Shown in pieces: positions 1 through 8,556 of a stretch of DNA of 64,000 bases. Below the pieces are notes generated by a model. That model ran no database searches, was not told the origin of the DNA, and was given only the letters and a program-made list of their open reading frames with translations. Origin of the DNA: Brevibacillus formosus. Its GTDB lineage: Bacteria > Bacillota > Bacilli > Brevibacillales > Brevibacillaceae. The first letter of the stretch is position 1, and each line of letters opens with the position of its first letter. The stretch spans positions 251,961 through 315,960 of the forward strand of contig NZ_PXZL01000004.1 of the NCBI RefSeq assembly GCF_003013405.1, written 5' to 3'. The translations under genes and the position numbers were made by a program.

Positions 1-26
1 CTTTCCCAGTTACAAAAGAAATAACC

Positions 27-473
27 TCAGCTAAGGCTTTTTAATATTTCATATGCTTCACCAGAAATTCTAACGTGATCTGAATAAATAATTATCTGAT
101 CAATTGTATTAATTGCAAATTGCCAATTAACACTGCTTGATTGGCTAGTGCACTTTTCTAGTAACTGTTGATATAAATAGTCTTTTATTATTTCTCCGAG
201 TAATTCCTTATGGTCTTTAAATATGTTGTTAAAATCAGGATACCCGATCTCATACAGTCCTATCGAATCTAAATAATTCGTTAGTTTATCATCTTCTTTT
301 GTTTCATCAACAAATTTATTATAAGAATCTTCGACCGCCCCCTTAAATTCGTCGTGCGATAAAAATAGATCATAATGAATAGCTTCCCTATCCATCAACT
401 TTTGTCCATATCCCATATCACGAAAAGTAATTAAATCCTTTGAAACAATAGAATTTCCTAACCTACACTCCAT
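27..473 (-). CDS. Putative immunity protein for the adjacent Rhs toxin
   Basis: A small acidic soluble protein of 148 residues with no signal peptide or membrane segment. I do not recognise its family. Its start lies directly against the stop codon of the Rhs gene, and the ribosome site (GGAGG) is embedded in the last codons of that gene, so the two are translationally coupled. Polymorphic toxin genes are normally followed by a gene for a cytosolic protein that neutralises the toxin tip, so the position argues for immunity against the nucleotidyltransferase-like tip encoded just upstream. That role is an inference from context only. The 26 bases beyond its stop to the window edge show nothing. 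Confidence 0.5.
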   Translation of the reverse strand: MECRLGNSIVSKDLITFRDMGYGQKLMDREAIHYDLFLSHDEFKGAVEDSYNKFVDETKEDDKLTNYLDSIGLYEIGYPDFNNIFKDHKELLGEIIKDYLYQQLLEKCTSQSSSVNWQFAINTIDQIIIYSDHVRISGEAYEILKSLS

Positions 474-3056
474 TTAAATTAAACCTCCTGGAGGAATAAT
501 TATTATTTTCCCATCTGATTTTACTGTAATAGAACCCGACGGTTTTATAGACATATCTCCTCTTGAATCTGGAAAGAGACGTTGGCCGGTTCTTTGAAAA
601 AACTCTTCTGGACTTTCAATCTTAGGTATATTAGGCGTAGAATTACCGGGGACAATTATAGTTTTCTCTATTGGAAGTCCACCTTCCACCTTATCCGCCT
701 TTTTGAGTAACTTACTCGCCTGGCTAGGTGTTAGATTGTCAAAGCCCACATCGAGATCACTAGTTTCTGAATAGTTTCCTCTTATTCTGCTGCCACCGAA
801 AACAACTGATGAATCACGTGAATAAGCTCCCTCTAAAAGGATTTGCCCTTGTCCACGATGAAAACCAGGAATGTTATTTTCAAGCCAATCGAGTTGTTCA
901 TCAACACCATTTGTTGTTAATTCTCTCCGCCCATTATTATTTTTCTCGTCAGGACATTTCATCAACCCCAACGGATCAATGAACCCAATCGGATCCCCAT
1001 TGACATAAGCAAAACGGTTAAACGTCTGCCCGTCCGTCATATCCCCTTGGAGCACATCTCGGTTCAGGAACCGCTTCAATCCCGGATGGTAATACCGCGC
1101 CCGCATGTAGTACAAGCCATTCGGATCGGTCATGACTCCATCTCGGCCGTTATAGCAAAACGGCTGTTTCGTCCTGCCCTCGTGTACTTCCAGTTCCCCA
1201 TACAATCCGTAGGTATAACGGTCAGTGACTCGACCATGCTCGTCGGTCATCAGGGTCGTGCTGCCTCGCGTATCCGCGTGATAGGACAAATAATCGCCTT
1301 GGGCATCCTCACGACCAATAAGCCCCAGTCCATATACATAATACGCTTTGGCTGCTCCATTTTCCTCCAGTTCCATAAGAACCTGAGTCAGGTCAGCGTT
1401 TTGGTCGACCACATACCGTGTCGTCTTTCCATTCCAAGTCATGGAGGTACGGACGTATTCGGCATCATAGGTGTAGCGAGCTTGTCCGGCACGGACGAGA
1501 CGATTGCGGGCATCGTATGCATACGTTTCTGACTGTTGCTTGCCCGGGAGCAGCAGAAGGTTACCGTCCTCATCATACTGAACGGGTTGACCATCTACGG
1601 TGTCCAGTCGGTTGTCCTTGGCGTACGTCATCGTCGTAGCAAGACTCGAACCTGAATCCCCAATTGCGGTAATATTCCCGCCCTGGTCATAGGTATAGAG
1701 AATCTTGCGTCCAGCCATAGCTCCGCTCGTCAGGCGCCGCAGGGCATCATAGGTGTACTGCTTTTCTTCCTCTTGGATGATCTGCCCGAGCTCGTTGTAC
1801 ACAAACCGATATTGCTGGAGCATGACGCCTTGCGCATTTTGATCCCAAAGACGCAAAAGCTGTCCGGCTGTGTCATAGTGACGTTGCTCTACCGTACCGT
1901 TCGGTCGCTCTGTACGGATGAGGCGGTAATTTTCATCGTACGTGTACCTTGTGACACGACCTGCCCAGTCTGTGACCGTGGTCAATTGACCTGCGAGATC
2001 GTAGGTATAGCGAACCGACTTGCCGTCTGGATAGACGAGCGTTGCCAGTCTGCCTCCCGCATCGTAGGTGTACTGGAGCGTATTCCCATACTGATCTGTA
2101 CTGGAGACGATTCGACCCAAAAGATCGTAGTTGCGGCGCTTGGTATCTTTTCCGTCCTCCGTGACACTTACCACGCGACCCTCGGCGTCGAAAGTCCTGC
2201 GAACAGTACCCGCTTCGTCTTGCTGCTCAATGAGCTGTCCGGCTGCATCGTAGCGGTAGTGCGTTTCCTGACCGCGTGCATTTGTCTTGTCGGTCAGCCA
2301 TCCGCGCTTGTCATAGCGGTAGGTCGTTCCTTCTCCGGTAGCATTGCGTTCAGCTAAAAGCAAACCACTGGCATCGTAGGAGAGGGTGGTGGCATTGCCA
2401 TTGGCATCCGTATAGCTCGTTAGGCGGCCTTCTCCGTCGTATTGCTGCTTGTAAACGGCTGCTTCATTTTCCAATACCTCTGTCAGACGTGCGGCTGCAT
2501 CATAGGAGAACTTGGTTTTCTGTCCAGCCGCATTCGTTGTGGCAATAACTTGATGGAGCTTGTTAAATTGGTATTGGGTTGATCGTCCGAGTCCGTCTAT
2601 ATGAGCAAGAATGTTTCCTGCGCCATCATAGGTGAGCCCGCTCACCTTCTGTCCGGTTGCATCATAGACAGCCATTAAGCGCCCGGCAGCATCGTATTCA
2701 TAGCGCTGGGTGTTCCCCAAAGGATCGGTGACAGACGTCACTCTGCCCATGGCATCGCGTTCGAGGCTGGTTTTCGCCCCGGTTGGGTCTACGACACCAA
2801 CGATCTGCCATTCCTTGTCATACTCATAACGAGTGGTTTCACCATATGCATTCGTTATGGATTCTACTTTTTCTGTAATCGTGTACCCGATCTTCGTCGA
2901 TGCTCCGCTAGCCGTAGTCTCCTCTACTCGACAATCCTGTGTATCGTAGGTGAAGGAATGCATCCTTCCGAGAGGATCTATGATACCTACAAGATTATCG
3001 TTGGCATCGAATACCTGACGCAGCGAACCCCCAAAAGCATCTGTAAAGGTTGTCAT
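474..3056 (-). CDS. Orphan 5'-truncated Rhs-repeat protein with a nucleotidyltransferase-like C-terminal toxin
   Basis: Most of the protein is tandem YD repeats (patterns such as YTYDAAGRL and GNxxxYxYD) that build an Rhs cocoon. The Rhs core ends around residue 700 with the usual YYMRARYYHP and DPLGLM motifs. The variable tip after that contains GGSRIRGNYSETSDLDVGF near residue 750, which fits the Pol-beta nucleotidyltransferase signature (G-S, then SDxD), so the toxin may transfer nucleotides to an RNA or protein target. A complete Rhs protein is usually over 1,200 residues and begins with delivery domains; here the repeat reading frame continues upstream of the ATG for 16 codons to a stop with no good start or strong ribosome site. 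It is therefore probably an orphan toxin cassette, possibly silent. Downstream lies a coupled immunity gene. Confidence 0.8.
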   Translation of the reverse strand: MTTFTDAFGGSLRQVFDANDNLVGIIDPLGRMHSFTYDTQDCRVEETTASGASTKIGYTITEKVESITNAYGETTRYEYDKEWQIVGVVDPTGAKTSLERDAMGRVTSVTDPLGNTQRYEYDAAGRLMAVYDATGQKVSGLTYDGAGNILAHIDGLGRSTQYQFNKLHQVIATTNAAGQKTKFSYDAAARLTEVLENEAAVYKQQYDGEGRLTSYTDANGNATTLSYDASGLLLAERNATGEGTTYRYDKRGWLTDKTNARGQETHYRYDAAGQLIEQQDEAGTVRRTFDAEGRVVSVTEDGKDTKRRNYDLLGRIVSSTDQYGNTLQYTYDAGGRLATLVYPDGKSVRYTYDLAGQLTTVTDWAGRVTRYTYDENYRLIRTERPNGTVEQRHYDTAGQLLRLWDQNAQGVMLQQYRFVYNELGQIIQEEEKQYTYDALRRLTSGAMAGRKILYTYDQGGNITAIGDSGSSLATTMTYAKDNRLDTVDGQPVQYDEDGNLLLLPGKQQSETYAYDARNRLVRAGQARYTYDAEYVRTSMTWNGKTTRYVVDQNADLTQVLMELEENGAAKAYYVYGLGLIGREDAQGDYLSYHADTRGSTTLMTDEHGRVTDRYTYGLYGELEVHEGRTKQPFCYNGRDGVMTDPNGLYYMRARYYHPGLKRFLNRDVLQGDMTDGQTFNRFAYVNGDPIGFIDPLGLMKCPDEKNNNGRRELTTNGVDEQLDWLENNIPGFHRGQGQILLEGAYSRDSSVVFGGSRIRGNYSETSDLDVGFDNLTPSQASKLLKKADKVEGGLPIEKTIIVPGNSTPNIPKIESPEEFFQRTGQRLFPDSRGDMSIKPSGSITVKSDGKIIIIPPGGLI

Positions 3057-3087
3057 CCTGCCTGTAGGGTCGAAGCCAACACGGAAG

Positions 3088-3125
3088 TTTTGCTGATGGT
3101 GTAACTAGCGTCTATCAGTTGGGCT
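3088..3125 (-). pseudogene. VgrG-derived scar fused out of frame to the Rhs fragment
   Basis: This short stretch matches 7922-7958 inside the toxin-bearing vgrG gene at 33 of 37 bases by eye. Read on the minus strand it would encode AQLIDASYTISK, against AQLTDASYTISK in the intact VgrG. The match stops at the point where Rhs coding sequence begins, and the Rhs frame is shifted relative to the VgrG frame. It looks like the junction left when a second vgrG copy recombined with, or was deleted into, an rhs gene. Confidence 0.7.
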
Positions 3126-3149
3126 GGAAAGAAAAGTTACAATAAAACA

Positions 3150-3182
3150 GGTCAATCATGTTAGTAATGCACATGATTGACC
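3150..3182 (-). terminator. Rho-independent terminator-like hairpin
   Basis: A perfect 12-bp stem (GGTCAATCATGT with ACATGATTGACC) encloses a 9-base loop. On the minus strand it is followed by TGTTTTATTG. It lies after the gene ending at 3280 and would separate it from the Rhs fragment. Confidence 0.6.
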
Positions 3183-3279
3183 TATCTACCAATACTAGAA
3201 TAGTATTCTTTTGTATTAAAATCCTCGTCTTCACGTAGTCACTGCCTCTTTTGAATCATGGATCAGCAGTTTCCTTATC

Positions 3280-3576
3280 TTAGGAATAATACTTTATATA
3301 TCTTTCTTTTAAAGGAATTCTTTCGTCAGCAAGTAGCTCTACTTCCAGTAATCTTGTTTTATTCTCCAGCCGGGCGATGAATAATGCATAAAAGTCACCA
3401 GAGGTCGGATAAGTAAATAATCCAAATCCCCTTTGTGATAGTATCCTGTTTGCTTCCCTTATCTTTTCAGGTACATATTCATACTCAAAATTTCCGAGCT
3501 CTTCAAGTTCTTCTTGTGAAGCTAATTCATTTTGAAGATTGAATTCATAATCCAGAATATAGTTGACGATCTCCAT
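3280..3576 (-). CDS. Hypothetical protein, possible 3' half of a frameshifted immunity gene
   Basis: About 98 residues starting at MEIVNYILDYEF, preceded by AAAGGTGAGC, which can act as a ribosome site. The frame is open further upstream to 3627, but that extension carries no ribosome site. It overlaps the end of the preceding small ORF by about 30 bases. The joined sequence (GEQYGD followed by EIVNYILDYEF) would read smoothly as one protein, so a single frameshift near 3,576 may have split one gene of about 150 residues. Family unrecognised. Its position in a toxin/immunity array suggests a stray immunity protein. Confidence 0.45.
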   Translation of the reverse strand: MEIVNYILDYEFNLQNELASQEELEELGNFEYEYVPEKIREANRILSQRGFGLFTYPTSGDFYALFIARLENKTRLLEVELLADERIPLKERYIKYYS

Positions 3577-3733
3577 ACTGCTCACCTTTATAATCAAGAA
3601 ACAAAAATTTCTTTGTGGACAGTCCATATTTTAATAAGCTTTCGTGTAAGTCCAGCTCTTCATGATCACTAATAAATTCTTCTAAATCTTTGCTATCTGG
3701 GAATATCAGCTGTGCTATACCTTGACCATACAT
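3545..3733 (-). CDS. Hypothetical small protein, possible 5' half of a frameshifted immunity gene
   Basis: 62 residues starting MYGQGIAQLIFPDS, with a good ribosome site (GGGGGAAG) before the ATG, so the start is credible. It is acidic and soluble. It ends in an overlap with the ORF at 3280-3576. Either the two are translationally coupled partners or, more likely, one gene broken by a frameshift. Function unknown. Confidence 0.45.
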   Translation of the reverse strand: MYGQGIAQLIFPDSKDLEEFISDHEELDLHESLLKYGLSTKKFLFLDYKGEQYGDRQLYSGL

Positions 3734-3755
3734 ATTGACTTCCCCCGTATATTAT

Positions 3756-4730
3756 TTATCGAAACAATACACCATGTTTGTTCGGGATATATTCTGGGTA
3801 ATTCTTACGATAAAAATTATCTATCTGGAGCAACAAAGGGTCCCATTCAGGGTATGGTTCAGGGTCTCCAAACACCATCTTCGCTTCTGGGGTATTCAGC
3901 AATAGATCTTCAAATTGTTTCGGGACATACAAATCCATTTGTTTCCTCACATAAAGCAAGAACAAAATTTCAAAAGGATAGAATCCATATCTGAAGTCAC
4001 CAAATTCACCTAGTTGTCCTATTTCTGAGGCTAATTGTGAATGATACAACACCATTTTCCCGACCAAATTTTCGATTTCTTCCGAACTAGGTGTTGACCA
4101 TCTTTCCAACACTTCACTATAAACATCTAGATCTTCAGGTATTAAACCGCATTGTAGCCCAGCTTTCTTAAACTTTTCTTTAACAGTTAAATGTAATTTT
4201 TGATTTGTCCCCATAATTGTTTTATTTCTATATTTCAAGTATAACTCAGGTAAAAACCAAGTATGCTTGTTGTCATCACTTACCTCCATTAAAGGCCCAC
4301 CGAAATGATCAACAATAAAATCAAATAATATATTTTCTTCTTTCTCCCACCCAAACATCGTGAAATGAATTAAAGATGCTAAAACTCCCTTAAAAGAGTA
4401 TTCTACTATCATTTGAGGATACCGGATTTTATAAAGATCTTGCCCCATGCACTGATAAAATACTACCATTTGCATGTTTTTTAATCCTTCCGCTTGACTT
4501 CCGCCATTAGCCAGCACATCGTTTTTCCATTTTGACAAGTGATATGAATAAATTGAGGCTAAATTTATTAGTAAAATATGATCCTTTTCTACGGTATTGT
4601 ATTCCACTATATCAGTGATTTCTCTCTTGCTATCATCATATTCCTCTTTTATATCTTCATATCGGATACCATCTGTAAAATTTTCCTAGTATCTTTTATA
4701 CGCCATTTCTAATTTTTTTGGGTTGAGCAT
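3756..4730 (-). pseudogene. Immunity-like gene interrupted by an in-frame amber codon
   Basis: The best start is the ATG at 4730, preceded by a strong TAAGGAG site. The frame from this ATG reads MLNPKKLEMAYKRY, meets TAG at 4688-4686 (codon 15), then stays open in the same frame for about 310 more codons. The long part could only start at a GTG at 4607 that has no convincing ribosome site. The product would be a helical, acidic, soluble protein rich in aromatic residues. The helical N-terminal half and its place in a toxin/immunity array suggest an immunity protein; a resemblance to DUF1910/PoNi-type immunity proteins is possible but weak. Re-initiation or amber suppression cannot be excluded. 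Confidence 0.6.
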
Positions 4731-4747
4731 TTTAATTCTCCTTATGG

Positions 4748-4975
4748 TTACTCGATTTCTTTACTCCAATCTTTTACTTTTAATTCATCTACTCCGAATC
4801 CAGTTTTGGTTATCTTAATATCTGTTTCTACTCTAATAAAATCAATTTGAAGTCCGGGATCCTCTTTTTTAAAAATTCCACGAAAAATCTGTATACTTCG
4901 AATCGCCACTATCAATTATACTTTTCACATTTTTCATCGCCCAATTTTTGTTAATTACATAGAAAAAAGCACACC
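4748..4975 (-). pseudogene. Frameshifted C-terminal remnant of a polymorphic toxin
   Basis: Two minus-strand frames join to give a plausible protein tail: INKNWAMKNVKSIIDSGDS in one frame, then after a shift near 4,870 a stretch containing KKEDPGLQIDFIRVETDIK that ends at TAA (4748-4750). The stop is followed closely by the ribosome site of the interrupted immunity gene, the arrangement expected of a toxin tail before its immunity gene. Upstream it is cut off by the terminator at 4970-4997, so only about 70 codons survive. Toxin family not recognised. Confidence 0.5.
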
Positions 4976-4997
4976 CTTGTTTTCATTCCAGGGTGTG
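4970..4997 (-). terminator. Rho-independent terminator after the VgrG toxin/immunity pair
   Basis: Stem CACACCCT with AGGGTGTG around a 12-base loop, followed on the minus strand by a run of six T. It lies just after the immunity gene ending at 5021 and closes the main operon. Confidence 0.8.
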
Positions 4998-5020
4998 GCT
5001 GATTAATATTTTTATTTTGT

Positions 5021-5809
5021 CTATTGTATCTTATGCCCGTAAAAATATTTACTTCCTTTTTCCCATTTCATTGACGCTATTTGTTTTACATATTCAATGA
5101 TCTGACCAGCTATCTCATCATCTACTTTAGTATAGTAATCTGCAGGACATTTAATTCCGCTCCAAATAGATAACAAGGATGGGATAGTATCATCTTTCAA
5201 TTCACTATTATTGGACCTTGCAATCATGGTTTCTTCAATAAGTACTTTCGTCAAGTGGCCGGGAAAAGCTAACTCACCATTATAGTAATATTTTTCCAGA
5301 TTTTTATCTTTGCAAAAAGTAATAAATTCATTTCCTAACTCATCCGCTGAACATATTTCATAGGTAGCTTTATCATAGCCTATCATACTGCCGATTTTAA
5401 AAGAAATATCTTCACCTATTTCAGTATCTTCCCATATAGATAACAGCCCTAATAGGTATGGAATAATTTGATATGATAATGATTCTTCTGCAAAAGAAAC
5501 GAATACAGATACTATTTCTTGTTCTGCATCAATCAAGAAATTGTTAATTTTTTCAAAATCATCTGGCGTAGCTACCGAAAAGAATAGTCTGATTGCTACA
5601 TTTAACAGATCCCTGTTTTCACTTGTATGTATCAAATCAAGTAGTTGAGTTTTTTGCGAAAAATCACCCCGTTTAAAGGCATTAATAAGTTCAAGTAATA
5701 CTACCGATTCTGCATCACCTAAACCTATACACTCCTTTATTTCATTTTCCATCCCATCATTTTTATCTCTATACCAAATATCACTAACTAATTTATCCAA
5801 GATCTCCAA
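5021..5809 (-). CDS. Immunity protein (Imm47-like) for the VgrG-borne nuclease
   Basis: 262 residues, acidic, mostly helical, no signal peptide. The C-terminal half contains YYYNGELAFPGHLTKVLIEE, IPSLLSIWSGIKCP and a final KGSKYFYGHK, which resemble the Imm47 immunity family as I remember it. The start is a TTG at 5809 with a strong GAGGAGGGG site. It follows the toxin-bearing vgrG by 16 bases and precedes a terminator, so it is the last functional gene of the operon. It should bind and block the GHH nuclease tip inside the producer. The pairing follows from gene order; the family name is a recollection, not a search result. Confidence 0.65.
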   Translation of the reverse strand: MEILDKLVSDIWYRDKNDGMENEIKECIGLGDAESVVLLELINAFKRGDFSQKTQLLDLIHTSENRDLLNVAIRLFFSVATPDDFEKINNFLIDAEQEIVSVFVSFAEESLSYQIIPYLLGLLSIWEDTEIGEDISFKIGSMIGYDKATYEICSADELGNEFITFCKDKNLEKYYYNGELAFPGHLTKVLIEETMIARSNNSELKDDTIPSLLSIWSGIKCPADYYTKVDDEIAGQIIEYVKQIASMKWEKGSKYFYGHKIQ

Positions 5810-5825
5810 AGTCGCCCCTCCTCAT

Positions 5826-8543
5826 TCATTCTGTTCTTAGTCCAACACTTCTCTGATATTCCAAAACCTTATTCTGATAAGTCGTAGCCCGTGTATGCCT
5901 TTCGTTTAATCCAAATCTATAATTCACTCCATCTCTAACAATTTTGCCTTCTGGATCCTCAGTTATCTTCGCAAATTTAAAATCTTTATTCTTAGTGTAA
6001 CCATTCTCAGGGTTGGCATATTCCTCTATTTGTTCTTTAGTTAATTTTGTTCTGCTAATAGTAGATTCACCTGTATGCACAATGTTACTATCAACATTTT
6101 TCCCTCCAAAAGCCAATCCCTGAACATGATGCCCCTTCTTCAACTTCTTTCTATTACTAAGTTTATTATACTCTGCCCTGGCTTTTTTGAGTTCTTTCCC
6201 CTGCACAATAGTACATATATCTGGATCACAGTAAAACTCTGGGTCTTCCTCATACAATCGTTTACCTTCATCATAATGGGGACCAAAAATTTCTTTACCT
6301 TTTGGTTGATTACCACCTTCACCCGTCTCCTCAGTCTTCGGTGGTTTCTCACCCTCAGGCGGCTTCTGATTCGGCTTCTGGCCATTCGGTCCCCCATATG
6401 TTTCGCGCCACTTCAGTTGGTACTCCGTAGGGGCAAGCTCTACTACATCCTTTCTATTCGAGAATTTTGTTGGAAACCCTTCCGCCAATTGTAACTGAGG
6501 CCCTAAACTATCCGCTAAATTCTGCAATCCTTCTTGCATATCATCGCGCAGCTTCCTAGCCTTTTGCTTGAGCTGTTCTTTCATCTGTGTTGCCTTGTTG
6601 ATGACAGCATCTTTTGCGGCCATGACGCTAGCGTACAACTGCTCCTTGATTCGCTGGACGGCTTGCACCACATCTATCTCGTCTAGTGTTTTGCGGGCTG
6701 CCGTCCAGACCTTCCCGACGGTGCTTTCGACGGTATTTGCTACCGTCTTCACTACATCCGCCGCTGAGTCTGCTACCTCGAGCACTTTCTGTCCCGCTTT
6801 CGTTCCTTTTAGTGCTTTATGCGCCTTTGCTCCCAGCTTAGCTCCGGTTGCCGCCCAGCCTGCAAAAGGGATACACGCTGCCAGAGATAGCGCTGCTCCT
6901 GCATAGTCTCCTCGTGCGAGCGAGATTCCCGCATTCGCTAAGTCCGCTATTTCTCCCAGACCTGGAATGAGCCCCACAACATCCAGTGCTAACTGTACAC
7001 CATCCAGAAATCCACCCCAGCCAGACTCTTCCTCTTCCTGCTGCTCCTCTTCCTCTTCTTCCTCCTCCTGCGGCAAATCCTCCACAACCACAGGCGCCTT
7101 CGTCAGCCCGACCATCTCAATCTTCGGCGCTTGGAGATCCACTTCCCCGTCCAAAATCATGCTGCTGGTGCTGCACATGAGGTAGATCGCTTCCTTGGCC
7201 TTGATCTCAACCTTGGTATCTGACGTAATCTCCATATCCTTTTCCGAAGAAAAAACGATGGGATGCATGCTGTGAATCTCGATGCCGTCCTCTTCATGAA
7301 GCTTGATAAAAATGTTGCCTTCCTTGCTCTCCTTGGCAGTAAGAACGAGCTCCTTGCCGCCCATCATCAGCTCTTTGCCAAAGTTGGTTCCCCAGTACTT
7401 GATGCCGGGATTGCCTGTCTTCGGGGTGCTGCCTCCTCCTTTGCGCACGGAGCTGACCGCCATGGCGCCTTCTTCGTCTGGCGTGGAGAAGTACAGCTTG
7501 ACGGAGTCGCCCATTTGCGGCATGCAGTGAAAGCCGCTGTTGCCTTCTGCGGAGTAGACCGTGGAATACGGAAACCAGCTCGCCTCTGCCTTAGGCTGCT
7601 TCGGATCGATGTCGAGGTGAATTTTGACGGTATCCTTCTGGATGTCGATGATCTTGCCTTCCAGGGCAGCACCGCAGATGTCGTCGTTGCGAATAGGGTT
7701 TTGACGGATGCCTGCTTCGGGCATGAGCTGATAGGTGTGAATCAGAAGGGCATGCTCGATTCTCGTGGTAGACCCGGCGACGACCAGCTCTTTGCCCTGG
7801 TAGTTCACGCGGTCTCCGAGCTGGAGGACCTGCCCGCTTTCTACTTCATAGGTGAGAAAATCGTTTTCCGACATACCTGACGCATAGCCGTTTTCTGTCG
7901 TTTCCATATAGGGAGATAGCCTTTTGCTGATGGTGTAGCTGGCGTCTGTCAGTTGAGCAGTACGTCCCTCTGGCAAGCCGAACCAGAACTTGGGCGTATC
8001 CGCGACAGCCTCAGCAACGAGAATGGAGCCGAAGCGGGAGGCCAGCCGCTTTAAAAACTGCCAATCTGTTTCCTGATACTGGATGGCAATGGTCCCAAGC
8101 GGCGCTCCGTTCGAAGCATGGTCCAAATAATCCGAGCCGGGATAGTCCTTTGTGATTTCATCCAGCAGACTGGCATACGTCATTTGTTTATGCTGAAAAG
8201 AACGCATTTTGCGCTGTCCGTCCATGCGCTGTGTGTGCGAGACCGCTTCCAGCTCCAAATGGTACACACCTCGAACGAAGTTCACACTGACGGAATCCAC
8301 GAGTCCTTTGAACAGTGTCTTTGTAAGCGAACCGTTTTCCACCAAATTCAGCGCGACTGTATCCTCACTCGTCGCCATCTCAATGCAACGGTCGCTTTTT
8401 TCCTCCGGGATGATTGCGGTGACGAACAATCTGGCGTGCTCATTAACTTTCTTCACGATTCTGACATCTTGCAGGCTTTGGATTTCAAAGGGCGAGACCA
8501 ACTGGATGTTCTCGTATCCAGCCAGCTTCTCTGTCGTATCCAT
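5826..8543 (-). CDS. vgrG: VgrG-like spike protein with C-terminal GHH nuclease toxin
   Basis: About 905 residues from MDTTEKLAGYENIQ, the ATG that follows a GAGGGGG site; the frame extends 19 codons further upstream but into the preceding gene. Residues 1-480 are a phage gpD/VgrG-like spike, including YQETDWQFLKRLASRFGS, the OB-fold region and a repetitive beta-stalk, and align by eye with the VgrG at 10732-12156. Residues of about 490-510 are a Glu/Gln-rich linker. Next is a glycine/alanine-rich pre-toxin segment (VVGLIPGLGEIADLANAG), helices, a Pro/Gly/Lys linker and a tip of about 140 residues. The tip contains KKGHHVQGLAFGGKNVDSN near residue 800, a GHH signature of HNH/endonuclease VII-type toxins, so DNA or RNA cleavage is expected. 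The adjacent immunity gene supports this. Confidence 0.85.
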   Translation of the reverse strand: MDTTEKLAGYENIQLVSPFEIQSLQDVRIVKKVNEHARLFVTAIIPEEKSDRCIEMATSEDTVALNLVENGSLTKTLFKGLVDSVSVNFVRGVYHLELEAVSHTQRMDGQRKMRSFQHKQMTYASLLDEITKDYPGSDYLDHASNGAPLGTIAIQYQETDWQFLKRLASRFGSILVAEAVADTPKFWFGLPEGRTAQLTDASYTISKRLSPYMETTENGYASGMSENDFLTYEVESGQVLQLGDRVNYQGKELVVAGSTTRIEHALLIHTYQLMPEAGIRQNPIRNDDICGAALEGKIIDIQKDTVKIHLDIDPKQPKAEASWFPYSTVYSAEGNSGFHCMPQMGDSVKLYFSTPDEEGAMAVSSVRKGGGSTPKTGNPGIKYWGTNFGKELMMGGKELVLTAKESKEGNIFIKLHEEDGIEIHSMHPIVFSSEKDMEITSDTKVEIKAKEAIYLMCSTSSMILDGEVDLQAPKIEMVGLTKAPVVVEDLPQEEEEEEEEQQEEEESGWGGFLDGVQLALDVVGLIPGLGEIADLANAGISLARGDYAGAALSLAACIPFAGWAATGAKLGAKAHKALKGTKAGQKVLEVADSAADVVKTVANTVESTVGKVWTAARKTLDEIDVVQAVQRIKEQLYASVMAAKDAVINKATQMKEQLKQKARKLRDDMQEGLQNLADSLGPQLQLAEGFPTKFSNRKDVVELAPTEYQLKWRETYGGPNGQKPNQKPPEGEKPPKTEETGEGGNQPKGKEIFGPHYDEGKRLYEEDPEFYCDPDICTIVQGKELKKARAEYNKLSNRKKLKKGHHVQGLAFGGKNVDSNIVHTGESTISRTKLTKEQIEEYANPENGYTKNKDFKFAKITEDPEGKIVRDGVNYRFGLNERHTRATTYQNKVLEYQRSVGLRTE

Positions 8544-8556
8544 ACAATCCCCCTCA

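Noticed and set aside
1047-2357. Several plus-strand ORFs of 70-190 codons opposite the Rhs gene
   Set aside because: They are antisense shadows of YD repeats, without ribosome sites or recognisable domains.
6967-7185. Plus-strand ORFs rich in Ser/Cys or Pro/Leu
   Set aside because: Low-complexity products come from reading the antisense of the Glu-rich VgrG linker.
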